Assembly: GCA_028284345.1 (NCBI GenBank)
Contig: JANQRY010000008.1
Coordinates: 248,001 to 312,000 of the forward strand
Origin: Hyphococcus sp.
GTDB taxonomy: Bacteria > Pseudomonadota > Alphaproteobacteria > Caulobacterales > Parvularculaceae
Length of the DNA: 64,000 nt
Direction of reading: 5' to 3'
Shown: positions 17,787 to 25,942 of the stretch, in pieces
Layout: every line of letters starts with the position of its first letter
How positions within the stretch are numbered: the first letter of the stretch is position 1
The notes under the pieces: generated by a model
Seen by the model: the letters and a program-made list of their open reading frames with translations, nothing else
The model's database searches: none
Told to the model about the DNA's origin: nothing
Position numbers and translations under genes: made by a program

Positions 17787-18588
17787 AACCGGCAAGTTCG
17801 TTAAGGCGGGTCATGTCGTTAATCACAAGGCCGGGATAGTCCCGTTGGGCGACGCCTTCCTGGATGAGCGCGGCCACTGCGCCGGCGGCGATGCTTTCCT
17901 CCACATCGGCGAGATCGGCCAGTTCGCGGTGTTTCGGCATTTGCGGCACGCGCCAGACGCCGAGCACATTGTCGCGCTCGATGAATTGCAGCAATTGGGC
18001 GAAAACGCGCTGCTGCGGCGCGGCCTGCGCGGTCATGGCGTTAAACCGACGCGCGCCCAGTTCCTCGGCAAAGTAATGGGCAATGTTGCGCATCAGCGAC
18101 GGACGTTGCCCCGCCAGCGCGCGCAAGGCCTCCGCCTCGATAAAGACCAGCGTCAGGTCTTCTTCCGCGGTGACGGAAAGGCGGGAAAACACACTGTTTT
18201 CCGCGCCGCAGAATGTGAGGTCGATGGCGAAGGCCGATTTCGGGCCGAGATCATCGACCACGATGGAGCCCGTTTCCGGATCAACGACCGAGACCCGCAT
18301 TGCGCCTTTTGCGACGACCATAATCTCCGCGCCGTCAAACTGGCCCATGGAGAACACGGTTTGGCCGGCTGCGTATCTGCGCGCCACGGCGCTTTCCGCC
18401 ACGGCTTCGATGATCGCATCGGAAAGGCCCGCAAACGGCTTGGCGGCGGCGATGGCGGAAGCAGTATCGACAGCGTCTTCGGCGACCGTTTCATCCGCTG
18501 CGACGTCTTCCGCAACCGGCGACGCGTCGACATCGATCACGTCATCCTCATCCGTCGTCGCGGGCAGAATGATCGGCGTAGCGGACAT
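17785..18588 (-). CDS. Crp/Fnr-like cyclic-nucleotide-binding-domain protein
   Basis: A 267-residue protein. Residues ~13-42 are acidic low complexity. A cNMP-binding beta-barrel domain spans about 51-165 (AKPFAGLSDAIIEAV, YAAGQTVFSMGQ, LGPKSAFAIDL), followed by a long helix and a C-terminal winged-helix-like segment (MPKHRELADLADVEESI). The usual E-T-V-S-R recognition helix is replaced by ESIAAGAVAALIQ, so DNA binding is doubtful or altered. Its position immediately upstream of the pilin gene suggests a role in Tad pilus control. Ligand unknown: it may bind a cyclic nucleotide or none. Confidence 0.8.
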   Translation of the reverse strand: MSATPIILPATTDEDDVIDVDASPVAEDVAADETVAEDAVDTASAIAAAKPFAGLSDAIIEAVAESAVARRYAAGQTVFSMGQFDGAEIMVVAKGAMRVSVVDPETGSIVVDDLGPKSAFAIDLTFCGAENSVFSRLSVTAEEDLTLVFIEAEALRALAGQRPSLMRNIAHYFAEELGARRFNAMTAQAAPQQRVFAQLLQFIERDNVLGVWRVPQMPKHRELADLADVEESIAAGAVAALIQEGVAQRDYPGLVINDMTRLNELAG

Positions 18589-18759
18589 GGGGGGCGGCTT
18601 TCGCGTCTTTCGTCGACCGTTGATAACAACGCCTCTTTAAGAGCCGGTAAACTTCTTGCTTCAATTGACGGGACGACCGCTCCAATACAATCCGCGCTTT
18701 TAACCTTGCATTGACTCATGCGGCCTAAGTTTTCGGCGAATGGATAAAGGGTTTGACTA

Positions 18760-19218
18760 ATGCGCAAGTTTGTATTCGCCGCCGCCGCAACCGTCGCCAT
18801 GATTTCGGCCGCGCAGGCCGGCCAGGTCTGGCTGACCATGGATCACGTCCGCCCATACAAGCTGGAACGGCCCGCGCAGAACGTGATTATCGGCAACCCC
18901 GCCATTGCCGACGTATCGGTTCAGGACGCGTCGAATTTGCTGCTCTACGGCAAAGCGCCCGGCATGACGAATATCTACATCATGGACGCCGAGGGCGGCG
19001 TTATCGAAAACATGATCGTACGTGTCCGGACCAATGCAACCGACATGCTGACGGTTCACAAGGGCTCGTTGCGAACGACGTATAATTGCACGACCAACTG
19101 CGAGAAAACGGTGACGGTCGGCGACGATCAGGAAACCTTCGATGAAGTTTCAACGCAGGTCGCGCAGAAATTCGGCCAGGCGAAAACCGCGGCGAAGGAA
19201 AGCGAAGGCGGCGAATAA
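18760..19218 (+). CDS. Stand-alone secretin N-domain (pilus assembly N-terminal) protein
   Basis: A 152-residue exported protein with signal peptide MRKFVFAAAATVAMISAAQAG. The mature part (LERPAQNVIIGNPAIADVSV, NLLLYGKAPGMTNIYIMDAEG) matches the N-terminal domain of CpaC-type secretins, but no secretin domain follows. Two cysteines (CTTNC) sit at about residues 111-115. It is divergent from the Crp-like gene and probably assists the pilus secretin in the periplasm. A strong terminator follows 24 nt after the stop. Confidence 0.85.
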   Translation: MRKFVFAAAATVAMISAAQAGQVWLTMDHVRPYKLERPAQNVIIGNPAIADVSVQDASNLLLYGKAPGMTNIYIMDAEGGVIENMIVRVRTNATDMLTVHKGSLRTTYNCTTNCEKTVTVGDDQETFDEVSTQVAQKFGQAKTAAKESEGGE

Positions 19219-19242
19219 CGTCGCATCCGCGAAGGAACAAGA

Positions 19243-19271
19243 AACGCCGCCCTCGCCGGGCGGCGTTTTTA
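19243..19271. terminator. Bidirectional terminator shared by the Tad-side gene and the ligase gene
   Basis: aacgccgccc (19243-19252) and gggcggcgtt (19258-19267) form a perfect 10-bp stem with a 5-nt loop, followed by T-rich sequence. It terminates the plus-strand secretin-N-domain gene. The T tract contains tta at 19269-19271, which is the TAA stop codon of the minus-strand ligase gene, so the two genes meet inside the terminator. Confidence 0.85.
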
Positions 19272-20432
19272 TTTGGGCAGCTTTTCGTGAAACTGATAGA
19301 TGCGCGGACGTTCCTGCTGACGCAGGCTGGTCCGGCACCAGGCGTCGATATCGCGGGCGGTGCCCTCATCGGCCAAATAACCTTTTTTCAGAACGATGTG
19401 CGCCATGAGACGCATCACGCCGTCGCCGCTGCGGCTCGCCTTGACCACGCATTGGCGTATCGCCGGGTGCTGGGCCAACTGGCGGGCGACGTCGTCGGGC
19501 TGAACATTGACGGCGCCGATCTGCACCGCGCCGTCGCGCCGGCCTGAGAGAACGAAGGTGCGCTCGCCGGACCATTCGAGAAAATCCATCGCCGCCGCCG
19601 GTCGTTCCGCGCCGTCCGGCGCCGCACGAAGGACGTCGTCGCCATCGCGGCGCCAGTGATCAAAGAACACGAACGGTTCCGTCGGCGCGTCGCGCCAGCC
19701 CATCAACCCCGTTTCCGTGGACCCGTATAGTTCCCGCAAGACGCCGAAGCCGGCTTTGCGCATTTCCGCGCCAAGGTCCGGCGCCATGGCCTCGCCAAAG
19801 GAAACGGCCATCGTATTGTCCGGGGACGCCAGATTTTCACGCATCATGTATCGCCACAAAGACGGCGTCGCCACCAGGACGTCGCCATAGGCGAGCGTCG
19901 CGGAAAGCTGTTCCGGCGTCATGCCGCGGGCGTCGATGGACTCGATGCCCTGCAAATTCGGCGTCAGGATCGTCAGTTCAAATCCCAAAAGACTGTGCGG
20001 CGCCACAAAGGACAGAAGCCGTCGCCGGCCATAGAGGATATTCGCCGCCGCCGCCGCGTCCTGAAAAATCTCGTCAGCGCGATGACGGCATCCCGCCTTT
20101 GCATCGGCGCGGGCCGCCGATTTGAAAGAAAAATGTTCAAGGCGCGCCTGGATTTCGTTGCTGACGGTTTCGGCTGTTTCGCGGATGGTGTTGACGGGGC
20201 GGGTCTCAAAGAGCACTGCGTCGAGGCCGAAAAACGATGCGGCGCGGCTGAGGCACACGGCCCGTTCCTCGTCGTTCAGTTTCAATCCCTGATCGTCGAA
20301 ACCGGTTTCGCCGCCCCAGGCGGCAATGGTCAGAAAATCGAAATGCCGGTTAAAGCGACGGGACAGTTCGTCCGCGAACACGGCGCCGATCACGCGCGCG
20401 ATCTGATCGTCCTTGATGACATATGCATTCAC
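19269..20432 (-). CDS. ANL-superfamily aryl-acid ligase-like protein, probably catalytically impaired
   Basis: A 387-residue protein resembling the short acyl/aryl-CoA (or ACP) ligases of the photoactive-yellow-protein 4-coumarate ligase and xanthomonadin/aryl-polyene ligase type. Recognisable parts are SFVAPHSLLGFE (141-152), motif A5 YGSTETG (236-242), DFLEW (283-287) and the hinge GRRDGAVQIGAVNV (297-310). The A3 P-loop site (about 103-117) reads FKSAARADAKAGCRH instead of a T-S-G-S-T-G-x-P pattern, and the chain stops at LPK where relatives continue to the A10 Gly-Lys. GTG start overlaps the pabC stop (GTGA). Activity and substrate are unknown; family memory, not a search, supports the assignment. 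Confidence 0.7.
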   Translation of the reverse strand: MNAYVIKDDQIARVIGAVFADELSRRFNRHFDFLTIAAWGGETGFDDQGLKLNDEERAVCLSRAASFFGLDAVLFETRPVNTIRETAETVSNEIQARLEHFSFKSAARADAKAGCRHRADEIFQDAAAAANILYGRRRLLSFVAPHSLLGFELTILTPNLQGIESIDARGMTPEQLSATLAYGDVLVATPSLWRYMMRENLASPDNTMAVSFGEAMAPDLGAEMRKAGFGVLRELYGSTETGLMGWRDAPTEPFVFFDHWRRDGDDVLRAAPDGAERPAAAMDFLEWSGERTFVLSGRRDGAVQIGAVNVQPDDVARQLAQHPAIRQCVVKASRSGDGVMRLMAHIVLKKGYLADEGTARDIDAWCRTSLRQQERPRIYQFHEKLPK

Positions 20433-21286
20433 GCGGCAGCGCCCCGTAGCAAATCTTCACTCAGCGCGCTCTGATAGCACGCATCGAGACGGTTGAATAT
20501 TTCATTCACCGTCGCATCGCGCCCGCCGTCAAGTCGCGCCGGCGCAAGGCCGATCAGGCTGTTGGTGAGAAAGATCGCGCCGCCGCGCAATTCATCGACC
20601 GAGAGTGAACGCGCATCAATTGGGACGCCGACGGAACCAGCATGGTCCAGCAAGACCCCGCGCACAACGCCCGGCAAAGCGCCGTCCGCAACCGGCGGCG
20701 TCGCCACGGCGCCGTCGGCGGCGATGACGAAGACATTCGCCGTCGTGGCGCACGCCACATGGCCCGCCGCGTTGAGCATCACCGCATCGTCGGCGCCGGC
20801 CGCGACGGCTTCGTTCAGGGCAAGTATATTGTCGAGATAGGCGGGGGTTTTACATGCCGCCGCGACGCCGCCGACGGCGCGCACATGATCGCTGACGATC
20901 AGCCTCCGTTCCTGCGCGCGCACGGCCCCCATGCGCGTCAACGTCATCAGCACGGTCGGATTTGACGCATCGTCTTTGGGGTAAGCGAGACCCCGCTCAC
21001 CCGGTCCCCGGCTTATGGTGAGACGCAAGCTTGCGTCTTCCTTTTCGGCGCCGTTTCGCGCCGCAAGCTCGGCGATGACGGCGCGCAGATCCTCGGGCGG
21101 CGCGGCGCTAAGCGCAAGGCGGCCCAAACCGCGTGCGAGCCGTTCAAGGTGGCGGTCGAGAAAGGCGGGAACGCCGTTCCGGACAAGGATCGTTTCAAAC
21201 ACGCCGTCGCCGAGCAAAAACCCGCGATCGTCAATGCGGATTGCAACGGGATCGTCGCGCCATTCGCCGTTTAACCAGAATGTCAC
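20429..21286 (-). CDS. pabC: Aminodeoxychorismate lyase / class IV aminotransferase-fold protein
   Basis: A 285-residue PLP-dependent fold-type IV enzyme. Visible features are FLLGDGVFETILVRNG near the N-terminus, the Lys of KTPAYLDNILALNEA (PLP Schiff base region) and the glutamate-region ATTANVFVIAADG. Given pabA and pabB next to it, cleavage of aminodeoxychorismate to 4-aminobenzoate is the best assignment; D-amino-acid aminotransferase is less likely. The start is the GTG at 21286, which overlaps the pabA stop as GTGA; a longer frame to 21307 would intrude into pabA. Confidence 0.86.
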   Translation of the reverse strand: MTFWLNGEWRDDPVAIRIDDRGFLLGDGVFETILVRNGVPAFLDRHLERLARGLGRLALSAAPPEDLRAVIAELAARNGAEKEDASLRLTISRGPGERGLAYPKDDASNPTVLMTLTRMGAVRAQERRLIVSDHVRAVGGVAAACKTPAYLDNILALNEAVAAGADDAVMLNAAGHVACATTANVFVIAADGAVATPPVADGALPGVVRGVLLDHAGSVGVPIDARSLSVDELRGGAIFLTNSLIGLAPARLDGGRDATVNEIFNRLDACYQSALSEDLLRGAAA

Positions 21287-21864
21287 CGGCGCTTCTCCTC
21301 GTCGCACAGGGCCAGAAAATTCGCGATCATCGTCCGGCCGTCCGGCGTCAGGACGGATTCGGGATGAAACTGCACGCCATGCCAGGGCCGATCAAGATGC
21401 GTAACGCCCATCAAGGCGCCGTCCGCCGTCCATGCGGTTTTTGCAAACGGCGCGTCCGGCGCCGGCTCGGCAATGAGCGAATGATACCGTCCCGCACGCG
21501 TCGGCGACGAAACGCCGGCAAAGAGACCGGCGCCGTCGTGAAAAATCTCGCTCGCCTCCCCGTGCAGCGGATCGGCGGCGCGGATCGTTGCGCCGCCAAA
21601 GGCCTCAACGAGACATTGATGGCCGAGACAGACGCCGAGCAACGGCGTCTGCGGCGGCAGCGCGTCGATAAGGTCGAGGCATAGCCCGGCCTCGGCCGGC
21701 GTTTTCGGACCGGGCGAGAGAATGACGCCCGCGGGCGCGACGGCGATGCACTCGCTGACGCTCGCCGCGTCGTTGCGCAGGATGCGCGTTTCGGCACCGG
21801 CCTCGCGCGCATAGCGGGCGAGATTGTGAACAAAGGAATCGTAATTATCGATGATAAGAATCAT
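21283..21864 (-). CDS. pabA: Aminodeoxychorismate/anthranilate synthase glutamine amidotransferase
   Basis: A 193-residue class I glutamine amidotransferase that supplies ammonia to PabB. N-terminus MILIIDNYDSFVHNLARY, oxyanion/nucleophile motif LLGVCLGHQCLVEAFGG with the catalytic Cys, and the C-terminal His-Glu pair in GVQFHPESVLT. It could also serve anthranilate synthase (TrpG) as in amphibolic enzymes. ATGA overlap with pabB upstream and GTGA overlap with pabC downstream show one translationally coupled operon. Confidence 0.93.
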   Translation of the reverse strand: MILIIDNYDSFVHNLARYAREAGAETRILRNDAASVSECIAVAPAGVILSPGPKTPAEAGLCLDLIDALPPQTPLLGVCLGHQCLVEAFGGATIRAADPLHGEASEIFHDGAGLFAGVSSPTRAGRYHSLIAEPAPDAPFAKTAWTADGALMGVTHLDRPWHGVQFHPESVLTPDGRTMIANFLALCDEEKRR

Positions 21865-23198
21865 AGGGCGTCCGCCGTGAGCCCGAGAGCCGACAACGCG
21901 GCCTTCGCCTTCACCAGGGTTTCCTCATATTCCGAGGACGGATCGGATCGTAAGGTGACGCCGCCGCCGACCGGGATTGAGATGCGCCGCCGGTCCGCAT
22001 CAATCATCATCGTCCTGATCGCCACGGCGAAATCGGCGCGGCCCCTGTCGTCAATATAGCCGACCGCGCCGCAATAGGGCCCGCGCCCAACGCCCTCGAT
22101 TTCGCCGATTGTTTTCATCGCTTCGATTTTCGGCGCCCCGGTGATGGATCCGCATGGGAACAACGCCCGGAAGACGTCGGCGACGCCGAGACCCGGCCGC
22201 AACACGCCGCTGATCCGCGATACGAGATGATGTACGCGGGATAGCGACATCAATTCGCAGATGGCGTCTTCCCTGACGGAATGATCGCGGCAGATGCGCG
22301 AGAGATCGTTGCGCATCAAATCCGCGATCATGATGTTTTCGGCCCGGTCTTTGGGATCGGCGAGGAGCGTGTCGGCTAGCGCCCGGTCTTCTTCCTCGTC
22401 GCGACCGCGCGGACGCGTCCCCTTGATCGGCTCGGCGATGATGGCGCCGTCCGGGTCCAGCCGGAAAAACCGTTCCGGGGAATTGGAAACGACGGTACCC
22501 TCTTCATACTGAAAGAGCGCGGCGAAAAACGCGTCGCTGGACGCCGCGACCTTTCGAAAGAACGCAAACGGCGACAGGGGCGTTGGCGCCGACGCCGTCA
22601 GCGTCTGCGCGATATTGGCCTGAAAGAAATCGCCGTTGCGAATGCATTCAATAACGTCGGACACGGCGGCGATGTAGTCGGCGCGGGAAAAATTCGAACG
22701 GAGTTCGGCGACGTCCGGCAGGACGATCGGCGGCGCGGCGTCGGCGCCGAGTTTCGCTTCGAGATCATCGGCGGCCTCATTACTGCGCGCAGTGATAAAG
22801 GCGCGCCGGGCCTGCCGGTCGAAAATCGCCGCTGCGTCATAGGCACCGAACTGCGCCAGCGGCAGGGCGTAGGGACTTTCCGGCAGGGCGAGCGACGGTT
22901 CGTTCGCGGCGAGCGCTTCGTATCCCACATAGCCGACCAGCCCGGAACAGAACGGCGCGTCAGCATCGGCATCAACGTCAGCGCGCCGGGAAAGCGCCAC
23001 GTCGTTCAATGCGCCAAGCCATGCCTCGCTTCCGCCCGACGCTTCCAGCCGGTAGACCCGTCGCGGGCCGGCCACGATCATCGACCAGCCGCCAGCTCGG
23101 GCGTCCCCTCCATGCAGGAGATGCGCATGGGGCTCGCCGTCGAGCGGCGCAAAAGCCGCGTAGGGCGCGCGCCAGGAAATATCTCGAACAATCATCAC
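21861..23198 (-). CDS. pabB: Aminodeoxychorismate synthase component I
   Basis: A 445-residue chorismate-utilising enzyme. The PabB-specific PIKGTRPRG motif, with the Lys that forms the covalent intermediate, distinguishes it from TrpE (PIAGT). Other family motifs are GDFFQANIAQTL, LMRNDLSRIC and GSITGAPKIEAM. It converts chorismate plus ammonia from PabA to aminodeoxychorismate on the way to folate. First gene of the pabB-pabA-pabC-ligase operon. Confidence 0.94.
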   Translation of the reverse strand: MMIVRDISWRAPYAAFAPLDGEPHAHLLHGGDARAGGWSMIVAGPRRVYRLEASGGSEAWLGALNDVALSRRADVDADADAPFCSGLVGYVGYEALAANEPSLALPESPYALPLAQFGAYDAAAIFDRQARRAFITARSNEAADDLEAKLGADAAPPIVLPDVAELRSNFSRADYIAAVSDVIECIRNGDFFQANIAQTLTASAPTPLSPFAFFRKVAASSDAFFAALFQYEEGTVVSNSPERFFRLDPDGAIIAEPIKGTRPRGRDEEEDRALADTLLADPKDRAENIMIADLMRNDLSRICRDHSVREDAICELMSLSRVHHLVSRISGVLRPGLGVADVFRALFPCGSITGAPKIEAMKTIGEIEGVGRGPYCGAVGYIDDRGRADFAVAIRTMMIDADRRRISIPVGGGVTLRSDPSSEYEETLVKAKAALSALGLTADAL

Positions 23199-23312
23199 CG
23201 CTTGGTAAGGCGCGCAGGGCGATTTGAAAAGCGACGGCGGGCGCGCCGCGCGCTGGCGCCGGTCAGCGAAGCGCCTTAACGCTTAGAGGCGATCTAGCCT
23301 TGGAGACCCGCC

Positions 23313-24443
23313 TTGTCGGAACAGCGCATCGCACCGAGCATCGCACGAACGTTTTACGGCCTCGCCATCACCGTCCTGATCGGCTTCATCGCCTATATCG
23401 GGCGCGGCGTCCTGATCCCGCTCGTGATCGCAAGTTTCCTGTGTTTTCTAATCTACACGCTGAAGGAAAACGTCAGGAAAACGCCTTTTATCGGCCGGCA
23501 CATTCCAAACTGGCTGAGCTTTATGCTGGCCTTTCTCCTGATCGGCGCCGGTGTTTATCTCTTTGTGGAAATCGTCAGATCAAACGTGGAGACATTGCTG
23601 ACCGCCTGGCCGTCTTACGAAGAACGCCTGCGCTCGCTCACGCAGGACGTCATCGCATGGGTGCGAACCTCCAGCCTGATCCCGCCGGAGGTATTAGGCA
23701 GCGTCGACCAGCTTCAACAGGCGGCGATTGACGTTGTCCGCGTCGTTGTATCGCGAGCCGCCTCAAGCCTGACAGCCATTACGTCGAATGTACTGACGTT
23801 CATCACGATCTTTCTCTATCTCGTCTTTATGCTGATCGAACGCGGCCGGATTTTCCGTAAGATCAACCTTCTCGGCGCCGACGACCGCGAACGAATCGTC
23901 ATTAACGAAACGATCAGCGATATCGGCGTCCTCGTGCGCCAGTACATCACCGTCAAGACCGTCAGTAATCTCGTTACTGCAACGATTAGCTTTATCATCA
24001 TGAAGCTCATCGGCATTCAGTTTGCCGGCTTCTGGGCGCTTCTAATCTTTATTCTAAACTATATCCCGATCTTCGGCGCCGCGTCGGCCATAACTCTCCC
24101 CGTCATGCTCGCACTGGTGCAGCCGGAAGGCGGCGGCCTGCAAATGGCGCTGACGGCGCTGGTTCTGTTGATCGGCGCCGAACAGATCATGTCCAACGGC
24201 ATCGAACCGCGACTTGTCGGACGGACGCTGAACCTGAGTCCTCTCGTCGTTCTGTTTTCGCTGAGCGTCTGGGGGTCGCTCTGGGGCTTCGCCGGTCTAT
24301 TGCTCAGTGTCCCAATTACGGTGACGGTAATGCTGGTGCTGACCCAATTTGAATCGACCCGCCCCATCGCCATCATGCTGTCCGACGACGGCAAGATCGC
24401 GGACCTGAAGCATCCGCCGGAGGCGGCGTCCGAAAGCACGTAG
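23313..24443 (+). CDS. AI-2E family (PerM/TqsA-like) membrane transporter
   Basis: A 376-residue protein with about seven or eight membrane segments and the family layout: two N-terminal helices, a soluble stretch (YEERLRSLTQDVIAWVRTSS), then helices ending with LVGRTLNLSPLVVLFSLSVWGSLWGFAGLLLSVPITV, the most conserved family block. The start used is TTG at 23313, preceded by ggaga; no better ATG is present near it. Substrate unknown; some members export autoinducer-2, others are ion-coupled transporters. Divergent from pabB. Confidence 0.85.
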   Translation: MSEQRIAPSIARTFYGLAITVLIGFIAYIGRGVLIPLVIASFLCFLIYTLKENVRKTPFIGRHIPNWLSFMLAFLLIGAGVYLFVEIVRSNVETLLTAWPSYEERLRSLTQDVIAWVRTSSLIPPEVLGSVDQLQQAAIDVVRVVVSRAASSLTAITSNVLTFITIFLYLVFMLIERGRIFRKINLLGADDRERIVINETISDIGVLVRQYITVKTVSNLVTATISFIIMKLIGIQFAGFWALLIFILNYIPIFGAASAITLPVMLALVQPEGGGLQMALTALVLLIGAEQIMSNGIEPRLVGRTLNLSPLVVLFSLSVWGSLWGFAGLLLSVPITVTVMLVLTQFESTRPIAIMLSDDGKIADLKHPPEAASEST

Positions 24444-24582
24444 CGCAACGGATCCTGAAGCAGCCAAGGCCGAGTCGAATATCTTCCTGACGCCAAAGGG
24501 AAAAATCGAATTGACGAGACCTTAATACGCGCCTGTCACCCTGCCGCTCGGGATAAAATCCCCATGCGGAACAGGCGGGATC

Positions 24583-24849
24583 ATGAAGACGCCAGACTTG
24601 CAACTTCCAAAAGGCCTGATGGCGAAACTCGCCAGGGCGTTGAAAGTCGACTTTCTGTCGCTGCAGGAGTCCGGCAAGCTTTCCCCTGACGCGGTGCGCC
24701 GGATGCAAAATCATTGCAGCGCCTGTTCCGATCCTGGATTATGCGGTCGCCTGATCAAGGCAAAAGGCGGTCAGATGACGGAACCGCCCAAATTTTGTCC
24801 GAACAGAAACATTTTTCTGGCGCTGAAAAAAGAAGGGCAAAAGCGATAG
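24583..24849 (+). CDS. DUF6455-type small cysteine protein
   Basis: An 88-residue protein with the pattern LARALKVDFLSL, then HCSACSDPGLC and later KFCPNRNIF: four cysteines that look like a metal or Fe-S binding site. This matches my memory of the alphaproteobacterial DUF6455 family, whose role is not established. It follows the AI-2E gene by 139 nt and faces oxyR tail to tail. Confidence 0.72.
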   Translation: MKTPDLQLPKGLMAKLARALKVDFLSLQESGKLSPDAVRRMQNHCSACSDPGLCGRLIKAKGGQMTEPPKFCPNRNIFLALKKEGQKR

Positions 24850-24861
24850 GGGCCGCCTAAC

Positions 24862-24884
24862 GTAAAGCCGGAAACGAAACCGGC
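24862..24884 (-). terminator. Possible oxyR terminator
   Basis: On the minus strand gccgg and ccggc form a short stem around an 8-nt T-rich loop, followed by TTTACG, 17 nt after the oxyR stop. The stem is only 5 bp, so this is a weak call. Confidence 0.35.
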
Positions 24885-24901
24885 ATCCGGGCCCGCCGCG
24901 A

Positions 24902-25795
24902 TCAGAACAATTCGCGCACCACCTCAGCGATCGCCTGGGCTTCCTCGCCGCGGCCCGAGCCCTTTCGCCAGGCGACGCCGATGCGCCGTTCGGGCTGCGG
25001 TTTCTTAAAGGGCACGGCAACGAGACCGGCCGTTTTGGCGAGGCCGCTTTTGACCGCCATGTCCGGCAGCAAAGTCGCGCCGAGGCCCGACCGCGCCATC
25101 TGCGTCAGGGTGAAAAGGCTCGTCCCGTCGAAGGAGGCATTGGAACCGCGATCGGCGATGGCGCAGGCGTCGATAGCGTGCTCACGCAGGCAGTGACCGT
25201 CTTCAAGCAGCAGCAATTTACAGGCGCGCAAATCCTCCTTGGAGAGACTTTTTCGCGCGGCGTAGTCATGCTCGCTGTTGCAGGCGAACCAGAACGGATC
25301 GGCGCCGATCTCGATCACTTCGACACCCGGAATGTCGTAAGGGAACGCCAAAAGCGCCGCATCAATCAGGCCCGCCGACAGGCGCTCGGCCAGAGACGCC
25401 GTTAAATCCTCGCGCAGGAACAATTCGAGCTTCGGGTATTTCCGGCGCAGCGCCTTCGCCGCCTTTGGCAAGATAAAAGGCGCGATGGTGGGAATAACGC
25501 CGAGCGTGAACGCCCCTTCCAGCGGCCGGCGCCCGCTGGCGGCGTCGACAAGGTCTTCCGCGCCGGCAAGCAGCGCCGGCGCCCTTGCGGCGACCTCCTC
25601 CCCCGCCGGCGTCAGGGCGAAGGACCGGGTGGAGCGGTCGACCAGTTGTCGCCCGACCAACCCCTCAAGCTCCTTCACCGCCGAGGAGAGGGTCGACTGC
25701 GAGACGAGACACTCGTCAGCCGCCTTGGAGAAGGATTCGCGCCGGGCGAGGGTCACGAAGAACTGCAATTGACGAAGGGTCGGCAGGGCTTGCAT
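24902..25795 (-). CDS. oxyR: Hydrogen-peroxide-sensing LysR-type regulator OxyR
   Basis: A 297-residue LysR regulator: an N-terminal winged helix (RQLQFFVTLARRESFSKAADECLVSQSTLSSAVKELE) and a C-terminal sensor domain. The two redox cysteines are present at C202 and C211 in EDGHCLREHAIDACAI, spaced as in known OxyR (C199/C208). It is divergent from ahpC, its likely target, across a 147-nt AT-rich gap. Confidence 0.94.
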   Translation of the reverse strand: MQALPTLRQLQFFVTLARRESFSKAADECLVSQSTLSSAVKELEGLVGRQLVDRSTRSFALTPAGEEVAARAPALLAGAEDLVDAASGRRPLEGAFTLGVIPTIAPFILPKAAKALRRKYPKLELFLREDLTASLAERLSAGLIDAALLAFPYDIPGVEVIEIGADPFWFACNSEHDYAARKSLSKEDLRACKLLLLEDGHCLREHAIDACAIADRGSNASFDGTSLFTLTQMARSGLGATLLPDMAVKSGLAKTAGLVAVPFKKPQPERRIGVAWRKGSGRGEEAQAIAEVVRELF

Positions 25796-25805
25796 CGGGG
25801 CGATC

Positions 25806-25870
25806 CTTTGATCGAATAATTCGATATATATGCACGATATAATCTATTTGATAAATTATTTAAAGGGCGT
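25806..25870. promoter_or_regulatory. OxyR/ahpC intergenic control region
   Basis: This AT-rich stretch contrasts with its GC-rich surroundings. It holds tcgaa-taa-ttcga (25812-25824), an inverted repeat, then a tatat/atata pair and ataat...aattat arms, consistent with the long multi-half-site operators of OxyR. A consensus -10 box tataat lies at 25838-25843 on the plus strand with no good -35, as expected for an activator-dependent ahpC promoter. Binding is inferred. Confidence 0.5.
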
Positions 25871-25942
25871 ATATCAAGCCTCGCGCGGCGGGTATGGCGC
25901 GCTTTTAGGATTTCAACACAAGACCCCAATGAGGAGACGAAC

